A stretch of DNA of 64,000 nt from Clostridiales bacterium UBA1728 (GTDB taxonomy: Bacteria > Bacillota > Clostridia > Oscillospirales > Oscillospiraceae), in the NCBI GenBank assembly GCA_002315975.1, contig DCIK01000005.1, forward strand, positions 56,812-120,811, read 5' to 3'. The notes under the pieces were generated by a model, which was not told the origin of the DNA, ran no database searches, and saw only the letters and a program-made list of their open reading frames with translations. The position numbers and the translations under genes are program-made. Below are positions 41,854 through 50,018 of this stretch, one piece after another. Every line of letters starts with the position of its first letter. Within the stretch, counting starts at the first letter, position 1.

Positions 41854-42981
41854 ATGAAATTTGTCTTTACCTGCGGCGGTACGGCGGGACACATTAACCC
41901 TGCCCTGTCCGTGGCCGGACGCATCCGGGAGCTTCTGCCGGACAGCGATATCCTGTTCATCGGCGCCGAGGGGCGCATGGAGACCGAGCTGGTGCCCCGG
42001 GAGGGCTACGATATCGAGACCATCCGCATCTCCAGCCTCTCCCGCAGCATGAAGCTTGCGGGCATCAGGCATAACCTGCGGGCTGCCCGGGATCTGGCGG
42101 GCTCGCTCCCTGCGGCCAGACGCATCCTCCGGGACTTTCGCCCCGATGTGGTGGTGGGTACCGGCGGCTATGTGGGCTACCCGGTGCTGACCGAGGCGGC
42201 GCGGATGGGCATACCCACCTGCGTTCATGAGTCCAATGCCATGCCCGGTCTGACCACCCGTATGCTGGAACACAGCGTGGACACCATCATGGTGGGCTTT
42301 GAGTCAGCCCGCAATAACTACAAGCACCCCGAAAAGGTCAAGGTCACCGGCACCCCTGTCCGGCTGGAGTTCATGCGTACCGACCGGGAGGCGGCGCGGA
42401 AGGCTCTGGGCATAGACAGTGAAACGCCGTTGGTGGTCTCCGTCTGGGGCAGTCTGGGTGCCACGGAGATGAACAAGACTGTGGCCGGCACCATCGCCCT
42501 GGACATGGAGATAGGCAGCTACCGCTTCATCCACTCTGCGGGCAAGCGGGGCTACGACTCCATGACCGCCTATATGCGCGATACCCTGCATCTGAGCGGC
42601 TGGGAGGAAAAGGGCATATCCGTGGAGCCCTACCTCTTCAATATGGCGGAGCTCATGGCCGCTGCCGATATCATCCTCTGCCGCAGCGGTGCTTCTACTC
42701 TGGCCGAGCTTACCGCCATGGGCAAGCCCTGCATTCTGGTGCCCAGCCCCAATGTGGTGGCCGATCACCAGATGAAGAACGCCCGTCTTCTGGGCGATGC
42801 CGGCGGCGCTGTGGTCATCCCCGAGAGCGAGGCCACGGCGGAACGGCTCCACGAGACCATTCTGGAGCTTATCGGCGACAGGGAACGCCTGCAGCGCATG
42901 GGCGAGATCATGGAGGATATGTCCGTGGAGAACGCCACTGACGAGATTACCTCCCTTGTGCTGAGTCTGGCAGCCAAGTAA
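41854..42981 (+). CDS. murG: UDP-GlcNAc:lipid I GlcNAc transferase
   Basis: 375 residues, GT-B glycosyltransferase family 28. Adds GlcNAc to lipid I to make lipid II at the inner face of the membrane. Gly-rich loops GGTAGHINPALSVA and GTGGYVGYPVL, the loop SVWGSLGATEMN and the donor-site ILCRSGASTLAEL are typical. GAGGAAGAG precedes the ATG. Confidence 0.96.
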   Translation: MKFVFTCGGTAGHINPALSVAGRIRELLPDSDILFIGAEGRMETELVPREGYDIETIRISSLSRSMKLAGIRHNLRAARDLAGSLPAARRILRDFRPDVVVGTGGYVGYPVLTEAARMGIPTCVHESNAMPGLTTRMLEHSVDTIMVGFESARNNYKHPEKVKVTGTPVRLEFMRTDREAARKALGIDSETPLVVSVWGSLGATEMNKTVAGTIALDMEIGSYRFIHSAGKRGYDSMTAYMRDTLHLSGWEEKGISVEPYLFNMAELMAAADIILCRSGASTLAELTAMGKPCILVPSPNVVADHQMKNARLLGDAGGAVVIPESEATAERLHETILELIGDRERLQRMGEIMEDMSVENATDEITSLVLSLAAK

Positions 42982-43038
42982 CCCACAAAAGCACCCCCGC
43001 ATAGTATGGCCTACATCTTGCTGTACTGGGGGAATTCT

Positions 43039-44289
43039 ATGAGCATCTGGACCATCGAAGGCGGCAGGCCTCTGCAGGGCAGTCTGAAGCTGCAGGGCTC
43101 CAAGAACGCCGCGCTTCCCGTGCTGGCCGCCGCCGTACTGACACCCTCGCTGAGCATACTGGAGAACTGTCCGGACATCAGCGATGTGACTGCCTCCGTG
43201 GATATTCTGCGGGAGCTGGGCTGTACGGTGATCCGGGAGGGGAGTACTCTCATTGTGGACTCCCGCGGTGAGCTTTCCTGCTCCGTTTCCCGCCGACACA
43301 TGGCGGCCATGCGCAGCTCCGTCCTTTTTATGGGAGCCCTCCTTGCCCGCTGCGGCGAGGTACACGCCTCTCTGCCCGGAGGCTGTGAGCTGGGCGGCAG
43401 ACCCGTGGACTACCATCTCTCCGCCTTCGAGGCGCTGGGGGCAGCGGTTTCCACAGACGGCAGCGCCATCTCCTGCAGGGCACAGACTCTGCGGGGAAAT
43501 GTGATTGTCTTCCCCGGCAAAAGCGTGGGAGCCACGGAAAACGCCCTGATGTGCGCCTGCGGTGCCGAGGGCGAGACCCTGCTTCTCAACGCCGCTGCCG
43601 AGCCGGAGATCATTTCCCTCTGCGATTATCTCCGCGCTCTGGGCGCTGTGATCATCGGCGACGGAACGGACAGCATCCGGGTTCTGGGCTTTGAGCCGAG
43701 GCGCTCCGTGCGCTTTCGCATTCCCGGCGACCGTATCGCCGCCGGCTCGTATCTCTGCTTTGCTGCCGCCACCCGGGGACGGGTTCGGATTGAGGACTGC
43801 CCCAACGCCGAGCTCGGCTCTGTCCTCCGCGCTCTCGATGCGCTGGGAGCCGGAATCCGGCTGGGAGAGGACAGTGTGGAGCTGGATGCAAGAGCCGGAC
43901 TGGAGGGGGAAGTGACCGTGGTCACCGAGCCCTATCCGGGCTTTCCCACCGATGCCGCGCCGCTGCTGCTGGCAGTGTGCTGCTGCAACCGGGGACAGAG
44001 CTATTTTAAGGAAACCATATTCAGCGATCGGCTCCGCTATGCCCCGGCGCTGATGGCCATGGGTGCCGACATTGAGCTGCAGCGCAGCTGCGCTCTTGTC
44101 CGCGGGGTGGAGAAGCTGAAGGCTGCGACCCTGACGGGCACCGACCTGCGGGGCTCTGCGGCGCTTCTCTGCGGAGCGCTGGGAGCCGAGGGCACCAGCC
44201 GCCTGACGGATGCGGGACATCTGGAGCGGGGCTATGAGCAGCTGGAGCGCAATCTTTTGTCACTGGGCGCTCGAATAAAAAAGGAATAA
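43039..44289 (+). CDS. murA: UDP-GlcNAc 1-carboxyvinyltransferase
   Basis: 416 residues, the normal length. First committed step of peptidoglycan precursor synthesis. The catalytic Cys116, target of fosfomycin, is present in PGGCELGGRPVDYHL, and the start GGRPLQGSLKLQGSKNAALP is typical. The start at 43039 has GGGGGA upstream; an earlier in-frame start gives an atypical N-terminus. The last codons and stop lie inside the first copy of a 37-bp duplication (44281-44317), so the insertion downstream left the gene complete. Confidence 0.94.
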   Translation: MSIWTIEGGRPLQGSLKLQGSKNAALPVLAAAVLTPSLSILENCPDISDVTASVDILRELGCTVIREGSTLIVDSRGELSCSVSRRHMAAMRSSVLFMGALLARCGEVHASLPGGCELGGRPVDYHLSAFEALGAAVSTDGSAISCRAQTLRGNVIVFPGKSVGATENALMCACGAEGETLLLNAAAEPEIISLCDYLRALGAVIIGDGTDSIRVLGFEPRRSVRFRIPGDRIAAGSYLCFAAATRGRVRIEDCPNAELGSVLRALDALGAGIRLGEDSVELDARAGLEGEVTVVTEPYPGFPTDAAPLLLAVCCCNRGQSYFKETIFSDRLRYAPALMAMGADIELQRSCALVRGVEKLKAATLTGTDLRGSAALLCGALGAEGTSRLTDAGHLERGYEQLERNLLSLGARIKKE

Positions 44290-44578
44290 TCAGGAATAAA
44301 CAGGAACAGTTGGATAAATCTTCGATTGAAAAACTTCGTTTTCCAATCGAGTAAGGTCACTCGCATTGATCGCGGCGGCAAAGCCGCCTTGGTCGATGCG
44401 AGGGCGCACCAATAGAGTGCGCCTCAGGGTATTTTCAAGCGGGCAGAGCCCGCATGAAAATGATTTGATTTTTTAGCGAGCTGCCGTTCGCAAACTCTGC
44501 GAGGCTAAGAAAAAGGTCGCTAAGCCATTTTTCAATCGCCAAAGGAATAATCAGGAATAAACAGGAACAGTTGGATAA
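44281..44578. repeat. 37-bp direct repeats flanking a TIR element
   Basis: The 37 bases at 44281-44317 are repeated without change at 44542-44578. The left copy contains the murA stop; the right copy contains the ftsQ ribosome site and TTG start. Removing one copy and the element between them rebuilds a normal murA-ftsQ junction. A 37-bp duplication is far longer than the 4 bp seen at copy 2. Confidence 0.9.
44318..44541 (+). mobile_element. MITE-like TIR element, long copy 3
   Basis: About 224 bp; ends CGATTGAAAAA (44323-44333) and TTTTTCAATCG (44528-44538), perfect 11-bp inverted repeats that correspond to the TIRs of the other copies. Internal hairpins gcggcggcaaagccgcc, gcgcaccaatagagtgcgc, gcgggcagagcccgc and aaactctgcgaggctaag keep the family order. 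It lies between murA and ftsQ inside the dcw cluster. Confidence 0.85.
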
Positions 44579-45353
44579 TAATAAGGAGAAAGCGGGGTTT
44601 TCCATGGAGGAACAGAAAAACAGACGCATACGCAAGAATGCCCTATATGCACCTTTGGCATTGGTGATCACCGGTGTGGCCGCCATTCTTTTTCTCAGCC
44701 TTTTCTTCCGCGTCTCCATTATCCAACTGCAGAACGATACCGTTTATACCGATGACGAGATTCTCGCTGCCAGCGGTCTGGAAAAGGGCGTAAACCTGCT
44801 GTTTGTCAATAACTTTACGGCGGTGTCCTCCATCTACGCCACCATGCCCTATGTGGAAACCGTCAGCATAAAGCGGGTCATGCCCAACCGCATTATCCTC
44901 TCCGTCACCGGCAGCGAGGCCGTGGCCTGCGTGAGCTTCGGCGATGACTACTGGCTCATCAATCCTCAGGGCAAGCTGCTGGAGAAGATCGATGCCCGGG
45001 ACGCGGAGAACTTTATCCGCGTGGAGGGCATGGAGCCTCTGATGCCCGTGGCCGGTGAGATCATGACCGTTTCGGAAACGGATGCGGGCAAGGATGAGTA
45101 TCTTTATCATATGCTCGCCCAGTTCCAGCTTCGTAACATTACCAAAAACATCGACTGGGTGGACCTTAACACCCTTACGGAGCCCGGCTTTTCCTATGAA
45201 AACCGTTATACGGTGATTCTGGGCAGCAATGAGGATCTGAGCCGCCGCCTTTCTCTGGTTCAGAGTGCCATAGCCCAGCTGGCTGACGGCGACGCCGGCA
45301 CTCTGGAACTGGAGAAAAGCGAGAGCAATCTGGTCTATTTCAGCCCCAATTAA
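44571..45353 (+). CDS. ftsQ: FtsQ/DivIB-like cell division protein
   Basis: About 260 residues. A cytoplasmic N-terminus, one membrane helix (ALYAPLALVITGVAAILFLSLFF without its ends, about 24-45) and a POTRA domain (VSIIQLQNDTVYTDDEILAASGLEKGVNLLFVN, YVETVSIKRVMPNRIILSVT), then the FtsQ domain. It bridges early and late division proteins. The start is unsure: TTG 44571 with AGGA four bases upstream, or ATG 44604 with a poorly placed site. The first lies in the right 37-bp repeat, so the insertion moved a whole copy of the start region with the gene. Confidence 0.85.
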   Translation: MDNNKEKAGFSMEEQKNRRIRKNALYAPLALVITGVAAILFLSLFFRVSIIQLQNDTVYTDDEILAASGLEKGVNLLFVNNFTAVSSIYATMPYVETVSIKRVMPNRIILSVTGSEAVACVSFGDDYWLINPQGKLLEKIDARDAENFIRVEGMEPLMPVAGEIMTVSETDAGKDEYLYHMLAQFQLRNITKNIDWVDLNTLTEPGFSYENRYTVILGSNEDLSRRLSLVQSAIAQLADGDAGTLELEKSESNLVYFSPN

Positions 45354-45397
45354 CAAAAAAGTTACAGAAAGAATACTGACAAGTCAACATAATGTGG

Positions 45398-45427
45398 TTG
45401 AATTGCCTCCCTTTCATGGGGTAAAAT
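45398..45427 (+). promoter_or_regulatory. Putative ftsZ promoter
   Basis: TTGAAT (45398-45403), 18-bp spacer, TAAAAT (45422-45427), about 52 bp before the ftsZ ATG. The 126-bp gap after ftsQ supports separate expression of ftsZ. Confidence 0.55.
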
Positions 45428-45479
45428 ACGAATACTGAAAAAATTGTAGCCCGCAAACATATATTGGGAGGAAATAATC

Positions 45480-46622
<1,143 letters not shown>

Positions 46623-46631
46623 GCCCGATGC

Positions 46632-46682
46632 AAAGTCCCCGTCATTCCCCTCACCGTACCGTGGGGGAGTGACGGGGACTTT
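46632..46682 (+). terminator. Terminator after ftsZ
   Basis: Stem aaagtccccgtca with tgacggggacttt and an inner cccc/gggg (46632-46682), ending the dcw cluster. Confidence 0.75.
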
Positions 46683-46690
46683 CCGTTCTT

Positions 46691-46744
46691 GGCTCCCCTG
46701 TTGCGAAGCAATGGGGGAGCTGCCGCAAAGCGGCTGAGGGGGTA
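46691..46744. repeat. Family B repeat unit
   Basis: ggctcccctgttgcgaagc with aatgggggagctg, then ccgcaaagcggctgagggg. Almost the same as the unit at 13316-13368. Its edge coincides with the point where the methyltransferase remnant (46771-46860) loses similarity to its family. Confidence 0.7.
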
Positions 46745-46770
46745 AGCTTATCGACTCCCGCTCTCTCCCT

Positions 46771-46860
46771 GACAACCTGCGTCGGCGGTGTGCGGCAGTC
46801 GTCTATAGTCTTCTTCGGCTTGAACTTCTCCACGAACTCCTTGTATGTCTTGCTGTTCAT
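46771..46860 (-). pseudogene. Start of a phage-type methyltransferase gene, truncated
   Basis: About 30 codons with a good ribosome site (GGGGAG). MNSKTYKEFVEKFKPKKT followed by DDCRTPPTQVV resembles the N-terminus of phage-borne DNA methyltransferase-like proteins of Firmicutes, which I recall with TTDDCYTPP at this place. After that the frame runs into repeat sequence and codes for nothing family-like. Most likely a prophage remnant cut by the repeat. The family assignment is from memory on a short stretch. Confidence 0.55.
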
Positions 46861-46908
46861 CTGCTGTTCTCCCCAAAAATGGGTATACAAAAGGGTTGTA
46901 AAAATACT

Positions 46909-47036
46909 CCCTGTCATTGCGAACCAGTCCGCAGACTGGTGTGGCAATCCGTTTCCCACGGACCCCTTCTAGGGCTCGGCCTCCCGGACGAGCCGCAGAG
47001 AATACGGATTGCCACGTCGCTTCGCTCCTCGCGATC
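46909..47036. repeat. Family A repeat with a family D core inserted
   Basis: The left part (ctgtcattgcgaaccagtcc, gactggtgtggcaatccgt) and right part (cggattgccacgtcgcttcg) match the copy at 177-292. In the middle, instead of the A/T-rich loop of that copy, stands ctagggctcggcctcccgg followed by acgagccg (46974-46995), the core of family D. Either one element jumped into the other, or the loop is a hot spot. Confidence 0.75.
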
Positions 47037-47084
47037 GAGATGAAGGGATTCACCACGTTTAACGAAAGCCCTATGGCTCCCTCG

Positions 47085-47383
47085 TCAGAGGGAGCCAAGA
47101 AGGGCTCCGGCGTTTCTTTCACAGCAATGACAGACTTTTTTACAGCCCCAATGGTTTTGTTCTGCTTTTGCCGCTTTCATCATAAGCGTATCTGTAATCT
47201 TGATTGAAGAAATGTCCTCTTGAAAAAGTTCAACAAGCGAACCGTCAACGGTCGGGCTCACAATACTGTCTTTCCCATTTTCTTTTTCGTCCGGGAAAAA
47301 ATAGTCCGTCACGCTCCCGCAGAGCCTGGTTCTAAGTCGGTTTGAATAATCATGTTTTCGGAGTAATACTGTGACAAACTCAT
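47085..47383 (-). pseudogene. Frame-broken remnant of an unrecognised gene
   Basis: A strong ribosome site (GGGGGAG) precedes ATG 47383, which opens MSLSQYYSENMIIQTDLEPG and stops after 24 codons at 47309. The -1/+2 frame continues at once from an overlapping GTG as TDYFFPDEKENGKDSIVSPT... SIKITDTLMMKAAKAEQ for about 60 codons before entering repeat-like sequence (from about 47150). This looks like one gene broken by a frameshift and cut at its 3' end. Two overlapping small genes (GTGA) is the alternative. No family recognised. Confidence 0.5.
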
Positions 47384-47454
47384 TTTCTCCCCCTCTAGGG
47401 TTAATATGGAAGCGTCAAAGAGACAGGCTCCTTGATATCCCCCGCGACTCGCTG

Positions 47455-47766
47455 TCAGTATTCTTTGAAATCGATGATAATGTCGCCTTCTGCTGACAGT
47501 TCCCATATTGCAAACTTGTAGAAATCAATCCATCTGTCGTCCTCCACATTCTTGCTCCATATTTTCCAGATTCGTTCAAAATCTTCTGCGTCTGCTTCCG
47601 GGATGAGCCATCCGGAAAGATCTTCTCCCTCAATCCCCTCAAGGAACAACTCTCGGCCTTCTCCGCTGTCAACAAAATAAACAAACCCCATTTCTCCGGC
47701 TTGCTTTTGTACGATCTCAAAAAAAGCTTCAAACTCTTTGTTTTCCGGCAATCTTAATCCTTTCAT
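47455..47766 (-). CDS. Small acidic protein of unknown function (immunity-protein-like)
   Basis: 103 residues, soluble and acidic, beginning MKGLRLPENKEFEAFFEIVQ, with EGEDLSGWLIPEADAEDFERIW and FAIWELSAEGDIIIDF. The size, acidity and Trp-rich pattern resemble single-domain immunity proteins of contact-dependent toxin systems, but no toxin gene is nearby, so this is only a suggestion. A good AAAGG site lies six bases before the ATG at 47766. Codon use is more A/T-rich than that of neighbouring housekeeping genes, which suggests acquisition. Confidence 0.65.
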   Translation of the reverse strand: MKGLRLPENKEFEAFFEIVQKQAGEMGFVYFVDSGEGRELFLEGIEGEDLSGWLIPEADAEDFERIWKIWSKNVEDDRWIDFYKFAIWELSAEGDIIIDFKEY

Positions 47767-47871
47767 TCTCAACCTTTCCTTTCAGAATTGATATGAACTC
47801 TCCGTACCCATTGATTCCTACAAAACATGTATACAAAAGCCACTGTGCAGCTGCACGGTGGCTAAGGCAGG

Positions 47872-48036
47872 TTAATCTTCAGTAATCTCAAAAAGCTCCT
47901 GAGGAAAAAGATAGTCCTCTTCAAGCTCAGTCATAATTCTGAACCATCCTCTTTCTGCTGAAATCATATCATACTCTTTTTCTGATATAAGTGCTCTTTC
48001 ATAGTATTTCGACCCGCCTTTATACTTTACCCTCAT
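47872..48036 (-). CDS. Very small orphan protein
   Basis: 54 residues: MRVKYKGGSKYYERALISEK, then a region with RGWFRIMTELEEDYLFPQEL. GAGGTGG stands five bases before the ATG, which makes it a likely real gene despite its size. No family recognised. It is upstream of and co-oriented with 47455-47766 and shares its A/T-rich codon use, so the two may have arrived together. Confidence 0.55.
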   Translation of the reverse strand: MRVKYKGGSKYYERALISEKEYDMISAERGWFRIMTELEEDYLFPQELFEITED

Positions 48037-48151
48037 TCCAGCCACCTCTTCAGCGTTAAGGGGACAGATTCCGTGACACGCAAATGGCTCCCTCCGTGAT
48101 GGAGACTTGCCCGCTTTCACAGATACATTTGTTTTATGGTACTAACCCTTC

Positions 48152-48225
48152 GTAGGGCTCGGCCTCCCGGACGAGCCGCCGCAGCTCCCGTCCTTGCCTT
48201 CTCCTTCCGTAAGGAGAAGGCATAG
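48152..48225. repeat. Family D repeat, uninterrupted copy
   Basis: gtagggctcggcctcccgg, acgagccgccgcagctcc and the hairpin ccttctccttccgtaaggag. This is the intact form of the element that is split at 2213-2519. Confidence 0.75.
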
Positions 48226-48274
48226 AGCGATTCCTTATTCAACGGGTCCGGGTTTTCAAACTAAAACCTTAACT

Positions 48275-48700
48275 TTATTCATAGGTTCGCAGAACAAACA
48301 CCAGCATATTCCCGTTTCCGTCTGTCAGGGTAAAGCCGCCGTCGTTGGAAATGAGCTGATAGCGGTAGCTGATCTCCTCTCCGCCGATGCGCATGATCAC
48401 GCTGGCAGCTTCTTCGTCTTTTTCCAGCAGGGCGTAGCTGCCCACCTGAGAAGACCCATCGGGGGAGAGCATGGTCACGGTTCCGTGCCCGTCAAAGAAA
48501 GCGGTGCAGCCGTTGCTGATGTAGAACTCACCCACCAGAAACTCTGTGGCGTCATGATCCTGACGGCCGCCGATCTTAACGGAAAGAGCCGCCTCAACCA
48601 GCTTCTGTTCGCTGTTTTCCGCACTGGCGGGAACGACCAGAGTGCAGCCGCTGAGCATACTCAGGCTTAGCAGTACGGCGGGAATCAGAGCTTTTTTCAT
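48275..48700 (-). CDS. Lipoprotein of unknown function
   Basis: 141 residues with a type II signal peptide and lipobox LSMLSGC (Cys19). The mature part is small and beta-rich (FFDGHGTVTMLSPDGSSQVGSYAL, YRYQLISNDGGFTLTDGNG), like a lipocalin-type or DUF4923-like beta domain, though I cannot assign it. AAGGAGGAG precedes the ATG. Divergent from the DUF2804 gene, with a 277-bp A/T-rich gap that holds no gene and probably the promoters. Confidence 0.7.
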   Translation of the reverse strand: MKKALIPAVLLSLSMLSGCTLVVPASAENSEQKLVEAALSVKIGGRQDHDATEFLVGEFYISNGCTAFFDGHGTVTMLSPDGSSQVGSYALLEKDEEAASVIMRIGGEEISYRYQLISNDGGFTLTDGNGNMLVFVLRTYE

Positions 48701-48977
48701 GGCGAGCTCCTCCTTGTAATTATTTGTAATATATAGTATTTATTGTTGTTATTATCTCTATCTATAGTATATGCTCTGTTTACATAAAAATCAAGTTGTT
48801 TTCAGGCATTTCAGCGAAAAATCTGTCGTTAATTTTTGTGCATTATGACAACCGATTTCCCTATCCTGCGGAAACCGCCCGCGCAGAGGGAAAAACAGAA
48901 AAAGGCAAAGAAGCACTTCCATTTTGCGTTTGAATAAGGTATAATAAGTCGTTATACAGAGAAAAGGGAGAGGCGGA

Positions 48978-49964
48978 ATGAAGCAAAAGAAATCCAATTC
49001 CATAGAAACGCTTCTGGATGAGAGGGGCAGACTGCGCCATCCGTTCTGGTCTGCGCAGGAGGAATACAGCTACAATCATGATCGCATTTCCCGCCTGCGC
49101 TCCCGGGAGTGGGAGCAGTTTCAGCTTCTGGGCGAGGGCTTTGTGTTCCGTCTGCTCTTCGGTCACTTCCGCGGCATCGGCCTTTGCCGCGCTGCCTTTA
49201 CCGATCTGAAAACAGGGGAGTACAGCATCTCCGGCCCCATAAAGCTCTTTTCCGGGGATTCGTATACCCTGGACTATGAGCTTTCCCAGCCCTATCATTT
49301 TTTCCGGGATGAGGAAGACTTCTTTCTCTCGCTGGACAACGATGGGCAGTTTTACCGTCTCCGTTGCCATACATCGGAGTATAATGTGGAGCTTATGCTG
49401 CCGCTATCCGGCGATATGTTGATCAGCGCTGCGCCTTTTCAGAATCTCCGTCGATTCTTCTATGCGGGGCGAAGGGTCTTTGACGAGCTTCGCGGCGAGG
49501 TCTCTTTCCACGAAAAGTCCTATTCCCTGAGCGGTGCCTTTGCCTCATTGGAAAGCTGCCGCGCCGTGCTGCCGCTGAAGACCGCCCGGGTATTCTGCTC
49601 CGGCTGTCAGGTCATAGACGGTCACAGCCTCTCCCTTGTTTTCGGTTGGGGCTTCGGTTATACCGGTGCCGGACTGGAAAACGGCCTCTTTCTCGACGGG
49701 GAGCTCATGAAGCTCAACCGGGTTCGGGAAAAGCGCAAAGGGAGCTTTCTGACGGAAAGCCGATTCTTCTCCGAGGACGGCAGCGTGGATCTCCGCTTTA
49801 CCCCTGCGCGGGATGAGCTCTTCGCCAGAGACCTGCGCCTCCTGTATTTTCGCAGTCACTGCACGGTGGGAAGCTTTTCCGGTACGGTCAATATCCGCGG
49901 CTCCGGTGAAGTAAAAATAGAAAATATGCCGGTATTATGTGAACACAGCCGTTTCTGTTTCTGA
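48978..49964 (+). CDS. DUF2804 family protein
   Basis: 328 residues. The start LLDERGRLRHPFWSAQEEYSYNHDRI and the alternating beta pattern (FRLLFGHFRGIGLCRAAFTDL; HSLSLVFGWGFGYTG) fit DUF2804, a beta-rich family of unknown activity. No signal peptide. It has a good TATAAT at 48940-48945 upstream and is followed 54 bp later by the GH13-like gene in the same direction, so they are probably co-transcribed. Confidence 0.75.
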   Translation: MKQKKSNSIETLLDERGRLRHPFWSAQEEYSYNHDRISRLRSREWEQFQLLGEGFVFRLLFGHFRGIGLCRAAFTDLKTGEYSISGPIKLFSGDSYTLDYELSQPYHFFRDEEDFFLSLDNDGQFYRLRCHTSEYNVELMLPLSGDMLISAAPFQNLRRFFYAGRRVFDELRGEVSFHEKSYSLSGAFASLESCRAVLPLKTARVFCSGCQVIDGHSLSLVFGWGFGYTGAGLENGLFLDGELMKLNRVREKRKGSFLTESRFFSEDGSVDLRFTPARDELFARDLRLLYFRSHCTVGSFSGTVNIRGSGEVKIENMPVLCEHSRFCF

Positions 49965-50018
49965 AATAATAAGTCATTCGCAACAATATTATGTAAACAA
50001 TTTGGAGTGATAAAAACC

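Noticed and set aside
42304..44220. 638-codon open frame on the minus strand opposite murG and murA
   Set aside because: Antisense shadow across two conserved genes, with no family resemblance.
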